Origin: Bacteroides zoogleoformans
Lineage (GTDB): Bacteria > Bacteroidota > Bacteroidia > Bacteroidales > Bacteroidaceae
Direction: 5' to 3'
DNA: 64,000 nucleotides
NCBI RefSeq assembly: GCF_002998435.1
Contig: NZ_CP027231.1
Location: 186,001-250,000, forward strand
Position numbers and translations under genes: made by a program. Within the stretch, counting starts at the first letter, position 1, and the number at the start of each line of letters is the position of its first letter. Positions 26,596-34,615 of the stretch are shown piece after piece. Under the pieces are notes generated by a model that saw only the letters and a program-made list of their open reading frames with translations, had not been told where the DNA came from and searched no databases.

Positions 26596-26635
26596 GCTAC
26601 GATTATTTGTGGTTAAACTGCTATATTTATATATT

Positions 26636-27724
26636 ATGAATGACTTTGAAGAATATATAAGACAGGGAGAGCCTCAGAAAAGAGAAAAAGGCTATGCTTG
26701 GCAAACAGCCATCGGATTGCAGGCAGTGGACGATTTGAAGCCTTCAGAGTATCTGATACAAACGGCACGCCAGCATATTGAGGGCGATATAACTATTGAA
26801 GAAGCCAAACAACTGATTGATAGCTATTATCAGTCTAAGACCGTCAGAGCTGACATAGAAGACAGAACGGAAGAAGCTGATAAGGTTTCGGCACGTATAG
26901 CCGAAATTTTATCGGAAAAAACGTTCACTTTCTCGCCTATTGAGTATATCACCATTCATCGTCGCCTTTTTCAAGGCATCTATAAATTTGCAGGAAAAAT
27001 CAGAGATTACAATATCACCAAAAGGGAATGGGTACTGAAAGGTGAAACCGTGCTTTATGCCAGCGCTGACAGCATACGAGAAACGCTCGATTACGATTTC
27101 ATGCAGGAAAAGAATTTCAGCTATAAGGATTTGAACATCAACGATGCTATCACACACATCGCCAAGTTTGTTTCCGGAATATGGCAAATTCACGCTTTTG
27201 GTGAGGGTAACACCCGCACAACGGCTGTATTCATCATCAAATACCTGCGCACTTTTGGTTTTGACATCAGCAATGAAGCGTTTGCAAATCATTCGTGGTA
27301 TTTCCGCAATGCCTTGGTTCGTGCCAATTATAATAATTTGAGCAAAGGCATTTACGCCACCACCGAATATATCGAAGCATTCTTTAGAAACCTCATTCTC
27401 TCCGAACAAAACGAGCTAAAGAACCGAACAATGCTTATAAAGGATTTTTCCGAACAAGACATTCAAGGTGCAAATACATCAAACGGGACAGTCCCAAAGT
27501 GCAAATTTTGCACTTTGGATTGCACTTTAGAAGAAATCGCTGTGTTGAATTTCTTACGAGAACAGCCTAAAGCCACGCAAAAAGAAATAGCGGTACATAT
27601 AGGCAAATCTGAGAGAACAGTAAAGACCATTACCGTGAATTTGACCGAAAAAGGCATCATCGAGCGCAAAAACGGCAAAAGGAATGGTTTTTGGGAAGTG
27701 AAAACGAACGATTTAAACAGCTAA
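26636..27724 (+). CDS. Fic-domain protein with C-terminal winged helix
   Basis: 362-residue Fic protein, a family that usually transfers AMP (or another nucleotide part) to protein hydroxyls. The core is at about 95-260; the active-site loop at 186-194 reads HAFGEGNTR, so the His, acidic residue, Asn and Arg of HxFx(D/E)GNGR are kept but the second Gly is Thr. An N-terminal helical part (20-70) precedes the core; I did not find a clear S/TxxxE(G/N) inhibitory motif. The C-terminus (315-355) is a winged helix (ATQKEIAVHIGKSERTVK). Start 26636 (MNDFEEY) is preferred over 26609. Eleven bp separate it from the second Fic gene; both sit before hsdS. Confidence 0.87.
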   Translation: MNDFEEYIRQGEPQKREKGYAWQTAIGLQAVDDLKPSEYLIQTARQHIEGDITIEEAKQLIDSYYQSKTVRADIEDRTEEADKVSARIAEILSEKTFTFSPIEYITIHRRLFQGIYKFAGKIRDYNITKREWVLKGETVLYASADSIRETLDYDFMQEKNFSYKDLNINDAITHIAKFVSGIWQIHAFGEGNTRTTAVFIIKYLRTFGFDISNEAFANHSWYFRNALVRANYNNLSKGIYATTEYIEAFFRNLILSEQNELKNRTMLIKDFSEQDIQGANTSNGTVPKCKFCTLDCTLEEIAVLNFLREQPKATQKEIAVHIGKSERTVKTITVNLTEKGIIERKNGKRNGFWEVKTNDLNS

Positions 27725-27734
27725 ATTCTCATTT

Positions 27735-28628
27735 ATGGAAGAGAAGAAAGAACAACATAAGAAATCAATTCGCTTCTTCAACGACCGTGAAGTGAGGGCG
27801 GTATGGGACGAGGAACAAAACTGTTGGTGGTTCTCAGCCACTGATATTGTACGAGCCATCAACAACGAACCCGACTACACCAAAGCAGGTAACTATTGGC
27901 GTTGGCTAAAACGTAAGTTGAAGCAAGACGGCATTGAACCTGTGAGTGCCACTCACGACTTTAAATTTGAAGCACCAGATGGAAAGTTGCGTGTTGCAGA
28001 TGTTCTTGATAGTGAAGGAGTGGCTTTATTAGCAAAGCACTATCCTAACAATCGAGCAAATGAGTTCCTTGACTGGTTTACATACAGCGATAATACTATT
28101 GATGGGCAGAGCAAGAAGAAAGCCTATCAACTTTTTGAGAGTGGCATCTTGAAAACGGCAGAGCCTGGTAGCATCAAGTGTCTGCAGCAGATTCATGCTT
28201 ATCTCTTTGGAGGATTATATGACTTTGCAGGTCAAATCCGTACTAAGAATATATCCAAAGGAGGCTTTACTTTCGCTAATTGTATGCATTTCCCTGAAAC
28301 TTTGCAAACAATAGAGCGAATGCCCGAAACCACTTTTGATGAGATTATGGACAAATACGTGGAAATGAACGTAGCTCACCCCTTCATGGAGGGTAATGGT
28401 CGCAGCACTCGTATTTGGCTTGATCTCATGCTGAAACGTTCTCTCAAGCTGTGTGTGGACTGGAGCCAAATAGACAAAAACGAGTATTTGTCGGCAATGC
28501 GTGAGAGTGTGTCTGATAGTATACATATCAAGGCTTTGGTAAAACCAGCACTCACCACCAAGATTGACGACAGAGAAATGTTTATGAAAGGTATTGATTA
28601 TTCATATTATTATGAACAAAATGATTGA
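27735..28628 (+). CDS. Bro-N-like plus Fic-domain protein
   Basis: 297 residues. The first ~115 resemble the Bro-N (phage antirepressor-like) domain: IRFFNDREVRAVWDEEQNCWWFSATDIV, then VADVLDSEGVALLAKHYPN. Residues 125-290 are a Fic domain with the canonical loop HPFMEGNGR at 215-223 and the flap region KNISKGGFTFANC. It is therefore likely to be catalytically competent, unlike the restriction genes downstream. This fusion often lies between hsdM and hsdS of type I restriction loci in Bacteroides as I recall; here hsdM is missing. Its stop at 28628 precedes the hsdS start by 5 bp. Confidence 0.85.
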   Translation: MEEKKEQHKKSIRFFNDREVRAVWDEEQNCWWFSATDIVRAINNEPDYTKAGNYWRWLKRKLKQDGIEPVSATHDFKFEAPDGKLRVADVLDSEGVALLAKHYPNNRANEFLDWFTYSDNTIDGQSKKKAYQLFESGILKTAEPGSIKCLQQIHAYLFGGLYDFAGQIRTKNISKGGFTFANCMHFPETLQTIERMPETTFDEIMDKYVEMNVAHPFMEGNGRSTRIWLDLMLKRSLKLCVDWSQIDKNEYLSAMRESVSDSIHIKALVKPALTTKIDDREMFMKGIDYSYYYEQND

Positions 28629-29456
28629 TTATTATGATAGGAGAATGGAAGGAATACAAATTAAGGGATGTCTGTACAATTTTAGGGGATGGACTTCATG
28701 GCACACCCATATACGATGACAAAGGAGAATTTTTCTTTATTAATGGGAATAATCTAAAAGACGGTCGTATATCTATTAAGAATGATACCAAACGAGTGTC
28801 CTTTAGTGAAGCTAATAAATATAAGAAGCCACTAAATAATCGAACAATATTGGTATCAATCAATGGTACGATTGGTAATTATAAATTCCGTATTCCCCCA
28901 TTGTCTATTCAAAAGCAAATTGGGAAAATTCTCTCTTCCTTTGATGACAAAATAGAGCTGAACCGCCGGATAAATGATAATTTAGAGCAGCAGGCGCAGG
29001 CGTTGTTCAAGGCTTGGTTCGTGGATAATCCCAATCCAAACTGGAACGAAACGACTTTATCTGAAATAGCATCTTTTATTGGTGGATATTCTTATAAAGG
29101 TGAAGAATTGGCTGATAGTTCAAATATTGCTATGGCTACTATAAAAAAACTTTGGACGTAATGGAGGCTTTAAGGCTGATGGCTTTAAGGATATTAATCC
29201 ATCATCAAAACTTAAAGAATGCCATTATGCTAATCTGTTTGATATTTTGGTTGCTCATACTGATTTAACCCAAAATGCAGATGTGATAGGAAATGCAGAA
29301 TTATTACTTAGCTGTGGTAAATATGATAGTGTAATCTTCTCTATGGATTTGGTTAAGGTGATGCCTAAAGATAATTTCCCATATAACTTTCCATTTAAAA
29401 TCCAAACAAAGTTGGATAATTCATTAATAATTAACTTTTGTATTATATCTTTGTAT

Positions 29457-29566
29457 CAGGATGTTAAGAGGAAGTAGGCTCTGCTGAGGAGCAACCTACC
29501 AGCGATAAGCATCCTGACGGCACGCAGTAATGCTACTTGTGGAGGCGGTTACACGCCTCTCTTTTT
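29457..29566 (+). ncRNA. Candidate structured RNA inside the IS110-type element
   Basis: After a TATCTTTG -7 box (29446-29453) a ~110-nt stretch folds well on the plus strand: closing stem CAGGATG/CATCCTG (29457-29463, 29510-29516) encloses a GTAGG...CCTAC stem-loop, and the end is a GAGGCG/CGCCTC hairpin (29542-29559) with a TCTTTTT tail like a terminator. IS110-type elements encode a guide (bridge/seek) RNA in their non-coding ends, so this is a candidate. It is on the strand opposite to the transposase, and no -33 box is evident, so a different RNA in the same region is possible. Confidence 0.4.
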
Positions 29567-29786
29567 GTATTACTGATACTGTCTGATATGGCTAAGAAAA
29601 CCTGAGCCAAAATCCTATGGTAAAACAAACTTTCCACAGCGGACATCAACGAAGTGAGCCGCAAGTTCCTTTATCAGTCAAACCATGTAATGAGAGTTAC
29701 AGACTTTTTTGAGCGGACTTCAAAGCCGCAAAAGATATGTAGTATTTCTCTCAAAAGAAAGTTGTTTTACCTTATAGGATTCTATA

Positions 29787-30872
29787 TCATTTGATAACAC
29801 ATGGCACATATTCCTTTTCATGTTTAAGTACAAAATAGACTCTGTTCACTAACCGTCTGGCAATTTTCACAATAGCCTTTTGCGGATTCATCCGTTTCCG
29901 GTATTCCGTATAAGCCATTGTCATGGCCGGGTCTTTCCGGATGGCAACCCATGCGGCTTCCACCAACAGACACCGGAGCATGAAATGCCGACGGGGTGTA
30001 ATGTCACCCACATTATCATTATCACCACTGGAATGACACATGGGAACCAATCCAATGAAAGAGGCTAAATGGTCCGCATTGCTGAAACGGACAATATCGT
30101 CAATCTCGACCATCAGGGTAGCGGCGGTTGTAACACCTATACCCGGAACGGATGTCAGCAGGCGTATCGGTTTGTCGAATGGTGCTTTCCGGGATATTTC
30201 ACGGATGGCACGTGTTTCCTGCAGCAGCATCTTCCTCAAGCGGATGAACTGCTCAAGGTGAAGCTCCAGTGTTTTCTTTCCATACTCCGTTGAGAGTTCA
30301 AGGCAGTGCAGCCAATTCAGAAAACGCTTCGACCAGCACCCGATTGAACTCCGGGTAAATTCTTCCGGTATTTCCACTCCATGGAAACGAAGCAATGATT
30401 TGATACGGTTCTTGGCACGTGTGCTGTCTTTTACTATCAGGTTTCTCAGCCTTATCAAAGAGCGCATTTCCAGGATGTCAGTTCCCGGAACATATATCCC
30501 TTCTAACGAACCTGAACGTAACTCACGGGCGAGCTTGTTGCAATCCACCGCATCGGTCTTACGTAATTTCTCCTTGCTCATCGTCGGAACATCCGCAGGA
30601 TTGACCACTATATTGTTGATACCTAAATCCGTCAACTTCTCGTGTATCCAGAAGCCACAGAAACCGGCTTCATAAACTGAGAAGTAATTGGCACCCGGAT
30701 AATTGCTTACCAAATATTTATGCAACGCTTCCGGCTCCGGATCTTGTCTGAATCTTCTCAGTACTGAATGTTTCGATAAGATTGCTACCGACCAACTCTT
30801 CAGGTGGACATCAATTCCTACGTAAATATTTTGTCCACTAAAATCTAATGTGTTACTTTGTACACGTTTCAT
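29787..30872 (-). CDS. IS110 family transposase (DEDD recombinase)
   Basis: 361-residue recombinase that, with its guide RNA, moves the element. The N-terminal RuvC-like DEDD domain starts NIYVGIDVHLKSWSV; the later acidic residues lie around VYEAGFCGFW and RKTDAVDCNKLARELR. The C-terminal IS116/IS110/IS902 domain has LTSVPGIGVTTAATLMVEI (helix-hairpin-helix) and PMCHSSGDNDNVGDI, where the second catalytic residue (Ser) of the family is expected. The frame is intact, so the element may be active. It interrupts hsdS. Confidence 0.93.
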   Translation of the reverse strand: MKRVQSNTLDFSGQNIYVGIDVHLKSWSVAILSKHSVLRRFRQDPEPEALHKYLVSNYPGANYFSVYEAGFCGFWIHEKLTDLGINNIVVNPADVPTMSKEKLRKTDAVDCNKLARELRSGSLEGIYVPGTDILEMRSLIRLRNLIVKDSTRAKNRIKSLLRFHGVEIPEEFTRSSIGCWSKRFLNWLHCLELSTEYGKKTLELHLEQFIRLRKMLLQETRAIREISRKAPFDKPIRLLTSVPGIGVTTAATLMVEIDDIVRFSNADHLASFIGLVPMCHSSGDNDNVGDITPRRHFMLRCLLVEAAWVAIRKDPAMTMAYTEYRKRMNPQKAIVKIARRLVNRVYFVLKHEKEYVPCVIK

Positions 30873-31279
30873 AAGCTATATCGTTATGAGTTAATATTGT
30901 TTTTTTCACTTACAAAGTTAACTATAATGGTATAGCTTTTTTAGGGCTATCTTCTGTTATCCGTCACTTCCGATTTTAAACATAGGAACTTTTTACTTGC
31001 AGCAATGCTTAAAAATAAAATATTTAAGGGACATTGTCTTGGATATGTAAATGGAACTACCGTACTTCACCTTAGTAAAAAGGCATTGCCGGAATTTGAA
31101 ATAAGAATGCCGTCTAAAGCTGAAGCACAAACAATGAATGACACCTTTGCTACTTATTATAAGCGAATGGCGGAAATACTGCAAGAGAATGATAAGCTCA
31201 TTCATCTTCGTGATACGCTTCTCCCAAAGTTGATGTCAGGAAAGCTAAGGATTAGTGAAATAGAAAAAGAAAAGTAATT

Positions 31280-32392
31280 ATGGATAAATCAATCGGCATA
31301 TTAGATAAGGATTACTCTTTATGGGTTAATGAGCTTGTAAAGCGTTATCGTGGCAGTCAAATCAAGGCAGCAATAAAGGTGAATAAAGAATTGCTGCGCT
31401 ATTATTGGGAGCTTGGTAAAGATATTGAGGACAAGCAAGCAGACAACAAGTATGGCAGTAAGTTTTACGCCACATTAAGTCGCGATTTGCGTCATGAAAT
31501 GCCTGATGTAGAAGGGCTTTCGCAAACTTCTATCCGATATGCAAAACGGTTTTATACTCTTTATAGCCAACAGGTTGCAATTCTTCCACAGCTTGTGGAA
31601 GAATCTGATAAGGAAAATCTCCCACAACTTGTGGAAAGATTATACTCTGATTTATTTTCAATACCTTAGGGGCATCACCGCTATATCATAGACAAATGTT
31701 CCAATGATTCAAGTAAGGCTTTGTTCTATGTACGCCAAACATTGGAAAATGGTTGGAGTAGGGATATATTGCTGAATATGTTGAGTACAAATCTGTATGA
31801 GCGCAGTGGTAAGGCTCTGACAAATTTTAAGAATACACTCCCGGATGTGGATAGCGATTTGGCACAGGAGCTAACACGCGACCCCTACGATTTCTCTTTC
31901 ACAGGTTTGCGTGGAAAATACAATGAACGTAAGCTGAAAGATACACTGCTGACCAATATCACTAATTTTTTGTTGGAACTTGGCACCGGATTCGCCTATG
32001 TAGGCAAAGAGTATCGTTTGCAAATAGCTGAGAAGGAAAAATTTATAGACCTGCTTTTCTATAATCTCAGATTATCTTGCTATGTCGTGGTTGAGGTCAA
32101 AATCGGAGAGTTCGATTTTGCCGACGCAGGTCAGTTAGGCGGTTACGTTGTCGCTTGCAATTACCTGCTTCGCAAAGAGGGGCGCGACAATCCCACAATC
32201 GGATTGCTTATTTGCAAGCAGAAGAACAACACTTTGGCTCAATATGCGCTGGAATCAAGCAGTCAGCCTCTCGGAATATCCGAATATGAGCTTGAAAAGC
32301 TCTATCCTGAAAAGGTTGAAGGTACAATGCCGTCAATCAAAGAAATAGAAGATAAATTAGAGTTCCTGTCTATTACGAAAGCCGCCTATTGA
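31280..32392 (+). pseudogene. DUF1016 (YhcG-type PDDEXK nuclease) with in-frame amber stop
   Basis: Would encode a 370-residue protein: N-terminal DUF1016 helical domain (SQIKAAIKVNKELLRYYWELG, GLSQTSIRYAKRF) and a C-terminal PDDEXK nuclease-like domain (FAYVGKEYRLQI, KFIDLLFYN, VVVEVKIGEF). The frame is broken only by TAG at 31667-31669; the codons before and after stay in frame, and Trp (TGG) is the expected residue in IP-W-GHHR. A single substitution therefore explains the loss. It begins 2 bp after hsdS, a neighbour it often has in type I loci. Readthrough or re-initiation at 31721 cannot be excluded. Confidence 0.87.
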
Positions 32393-32712
32393 AATTGGAT
32401 TTGGATGATGACACGCTTAAATTGCTCGACAGCGGGTATGACAAACTTGCTGAAGAAGGAGCAGAGGAGCAGGACATCAAACGCTCCAAGGATGAAAATG
32501 CACGGCTCCACGCTTTGCTTTCAGCCCCGCAGACTATTGACACATTATGCAAGGACATCATAGACCATTACGAGAATAACCGTGCCGACCAGCTTACGGG
32601 TAAAGCCATGATTGTAGCGATTGACCGAGCCACCGGGATAGACATTTATAAAAAAACTGATAGAACTTCGTCCACAGTGGAAAGAGATTATCGCTGTGGT
32701 TATGACGCAAGG
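32393..32712 (+). pseudogene. hsdR: Type I restriction endonuclease subunit fragment
   Basis: About 105 codons resembling an internal piece of the R (motor/nuclease) subunit: LDDDTLKLLDSGYDKLAEEG, LTGKAMIVAIDRATGIDIYKK. The N-terminal nuclease and helicase motifs and the C-terminus are absent. At the A7 run 32650-32656 the frame shifts; in the other frame it continues LIELRPQWKEIIAVVMTQ for some 18 residues and then is lost. It is fused directly to the stop of the DUF1016 gene, which marks a deletion junction. Confidence 0.75.
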
Positions 32713-32965
32713 ATAAGCATAAATTGGTTCATAATCAATCCCCAGTTAGTAATCGGCATTGTCCACTTCTTCTCAATAAAATTTGGAGATAGGTTTAAAT
32801 TGTTGTAATTTTACGCTCGTCGGGACGGGTGGTCCCGCCCCTTGGCGCTGGCCGCTCCCCGACCGATGAGATTGAATGAGAATAGAGCATGGCACAGTTT
32901 AATTTACACAACCTGCTCTTTTAGGTTGTGTAGTAGTCTAATGAGCGTTTCCAATTTATAATCTC

Positions 32966-33009
32966 CTCCGTATCTCCTCCGTATCATCTCCGTATAACCT
33001 CCGCATAAC
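32966..33009. repeat. 11-bp phased CTCCGYAT repeats, short array
   Basis: CTCCG starts at 32966, 32977, 32988 and 32999, exactly 11 bp apart: CTCCGTATCTC, CTCCGTATCAT, CTCCGTATAAC, CTCCGCATAAC. A degenerate fifth unit and then GGTACGGAGTTGACACG (from 33023) follow, which recalls the inverted half of the longer array at 63231-63367. Confidence 0.75.
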
Positions 33010-33156
33010 CTCTGTTCCTATAGGTACGGAGTTGACACGAAGATGGTATGGTGCAGGTACGGCTATTGTCGGAATTCAATCGGTTTCCCGTAAAATCATG
33101 CTGATAAAAATTTTGAAAGAATTGTAAGCAGACTCTTATACTTAATTCTTTTCTTT

Positions 33157-33192
33157 TTTGCGCTTTATTCACATTCTTTTTTGTTACTTTTG
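33157..33192 (+). promoter_or_regulatory. Probable promoter of the nqr operon
   Basis: TACTTTTG -7 box at 33185-33192, 35 bp before the nqrA start codon. The nearest TTTG (33157-33160) is 24 bp upstream, longer than the usual 19-21 bp, so the -33 assignment is weak. Confidence 0.5.
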
Positions 33193-33227
33193 CGGCAAAT
33201 TAATGAAACCATTATTTAAATAAACGC

Positions 33228-34577
33228 ATGGCAAATGTAATAAAGTTACGTAAAGGCCTCGATATCAACCTGAAGGGAAAGGCAGCCACAGAGATTATGT
33301 CCGTCAAAGAGCCGGGATTCTATTCATTGGTTCCTGATGATTTTACGGGTGTTACTCCGAAAGTGGTGGTCAAAGAACAGGAATATGTGATGGCCGGGGG
33401 AGCCTTGTTTATCGACAAGAATCATCCCGAATTGAAATTTGTTTCGCCCGTCAGTGGTGTGGTGACAAGCGTGGAGCGTGGTGCCCGCCGGAAGGTGATG
33501 AACATTGTTGTGGAAGCGGCTGCCGAACAAGACTATGAGGAGTTTGGCAAAATGCAGCCCTCCAAGATGAGCGGACAGCAGGTGAAGGAAGCGCTTTTGC
33601 AAACCGGAATGTTCGCTTTCATCCGTCAACGTCCGTACGATGTGATTGCCGACCCGGAGGTGACTCCAAGGGCTATCTTCGTTTCGGCTTTCGACAGTAA
33701 TCCGTTGGCTCCTGATTTTGAGGTGGCCTTGAAAGGAGAAGAAATGAATTTCCAGACGGGACTCGATGCTTTGTCGAAGATGGCAAAGACTTATCTGAGT
33801 GTCAGTGTGAAGCAAACCGCAGCCGCTTTGTTACAAGCCAAAAACGTTACCATTACGACTTTTGACGGACCGCATCCGGCAGGTAACGTCGGTGTGCAAA
33901 TCAATCATATAGCTCCCATCGCAAAGGGAGAAACAGTGTGGACCATCTCACCCGAAGCCGTTCTGTTCATAGGACGTCTCATGAATACGGGACGAGTGGA
34001 CTTGACCCGTACGGTGGCTGTCACCGGTAGCGAAGTGCTGAGACCCGCTTATTGCAAACTGCGTGTAGGTGCGTTGCTGACCAATGTATTCAGTGGCAAT
34101 GTGGCAGCGGACAAGGCTCTGCGTTATATCAGCGGTAATGTGCTTACCGGCAAGAAGGTTTCTCCAAACGGTTTTCTGGGTGCTTTCGACAATCAGCTGA
34201 CCGTAATTCCCGAAGGAAACGAAACCCACGAAATGCTGGGCTGGATTGCGCCTCGCTTCAATCAGTTCAGCGTCAACCGCTCTTATTTCAGCTGGCTGAT
34301 GGGTAAGAAAGAATATGCGCTTGACGCTCGTATCAAGGGAGGCGAGCGTCATATGATTATGTCCGGAGAATACGATAGCGTGTTCCCGATGGACATTTTC
34401 CCCGAATATTTAGTGAAAGCAATCATTGCCGGCGATATTGACCGTATGGAGGCTTTGGGCATTTATGAGGTGGCACCGGAAGACTTTGCGCTTTGCGAAT
34501 TTGTTGACTCCAGCAAAGTAGAAGTACAACGTGTGGTACGTGCCGGATTGGATATGCTCCGTGCTGAAATGGCGTAA
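33228..34577 (+). CDS. nqrA: Na+-translocating NADH:quinone reductase subunit A
   Basis: Cytosol-facing subunit of the six-part Na+-NQR, which oxidises NADH, reduces quinone and pumps Na+ across the inner membrane. The 449-residue product is typical length and begins MANVIKLRKGLDINLKGKAA. Recognisable segments are VKEPGFYSLVPDDFTGVTPK, FVSPVSGVVTSVERGARRKV and TFDGPHPAGNVGVQINHIAPI. First gene of nqrABCDEF, 38 bp before nqrB. Confidence 0.96.
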   Translation: MANVIKLRKGLDINLKGKAATEIMSVKEPGFYSLVPDDFTGVTPKVVVKEQEYVMAGGALFIDKNHPELKFVSPVSGVVTSVERGARRKVMNIVVEAAAEQDYEEFGKMQPSKMSGQQVKEALLQTGMFAFIRQRPYDVIADPEVTPRAIFVSAFDSNPLAPDFEVALKGEEMNFQTGLDALSKMAKTYLSVSVKQTAAALLQAKNVTITTFDGPHPAGNVGVQINHIAPIAKGETVWTISPEAVLFIGRLMNTGRVDLTRTVAVTGSEVLRPAYCKLRVGALLTNVFSGNVAADKALRYISGNVLTGKKVSPNGFLGAFDNQLTVIPEGNETHEMLGWIAPRFNQFSVNRSYFSWLMGKKEYALDARIKGGERHMIMSGEYDSVFPMDIFPEYLVKAIIAGDIDRMEALGIYEVAPEDFALCEFVDSSKVEVQRVVRAGLDMLRAEMA

Positions 34578-34615
34578 ATAGAGTTATGGTTTAAAATTCA
34601 AAATCAAAATAATTA

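Larger units (their letters stand above)
29391..30986. mobile_element. IS110 family (IS1111-group-like) insertion sequence
   Basis: Boundaries inferred from restoring the hsdS reading frame: both sides carry AACTTT (29385-29390 and 30987-30992). The ends contain inverted TTTAAAATC close to, but not at, the tips: 3 bp in from the left tip (CCA) and 6 bp in from the right tip. Asymmetric subterminal repeats are a trait of the IS1111 group. The transposase is on the minus strand; about 400 bp without a gene lie downstream of it and about 115 bp upstream. A TAACTTTG -7 box (30913-30920, minus) could drive the transposase. Confidence 0.75.
28634..31277 (+). pseudogene. hsdS: Type I restriction specificity subunit, broken
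   Basis: Specificity (S) subunit, which would hold two target-recognition domains (TRDs) for the methylase complex. Start 28634 (MIGEWKEYKL). Three lesions: (1) TRD1 is only about 90 residues, jumping from LVSINGTIGN to FRIPPLSIQKQI, so part of it is probably deleted in frame; (2) in TRD2 an A7 run at 29143-29149 puts the frame into a stop at 29159-29161, while the +1 frame continues FGRNGGFKADGFKDINPSSK up to NFPYNF; (3) an IS110-type element splits TRD2 after 29390. The tail resumes at about 30987 and reads LKNKIFKGHCLGYVNG through RDTLLPKLMSGKL to the stop at 31277. The conserved central SFDDKIELNRRINDNLEQQA is intact. Confidence 0.88.
32713..33227. other. Spacer between restriction-locus debris and nqrA
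   Basis: About 515 bp without a supported gene. It includes a GC-rich patch (32817-32870), an 11-bp phased repeat array (32966-33009) and the nqr promoter region. A 62-codon frame at 32984-33172 (-) overlaps the repeats and is not believed. Confidence 0.55.
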
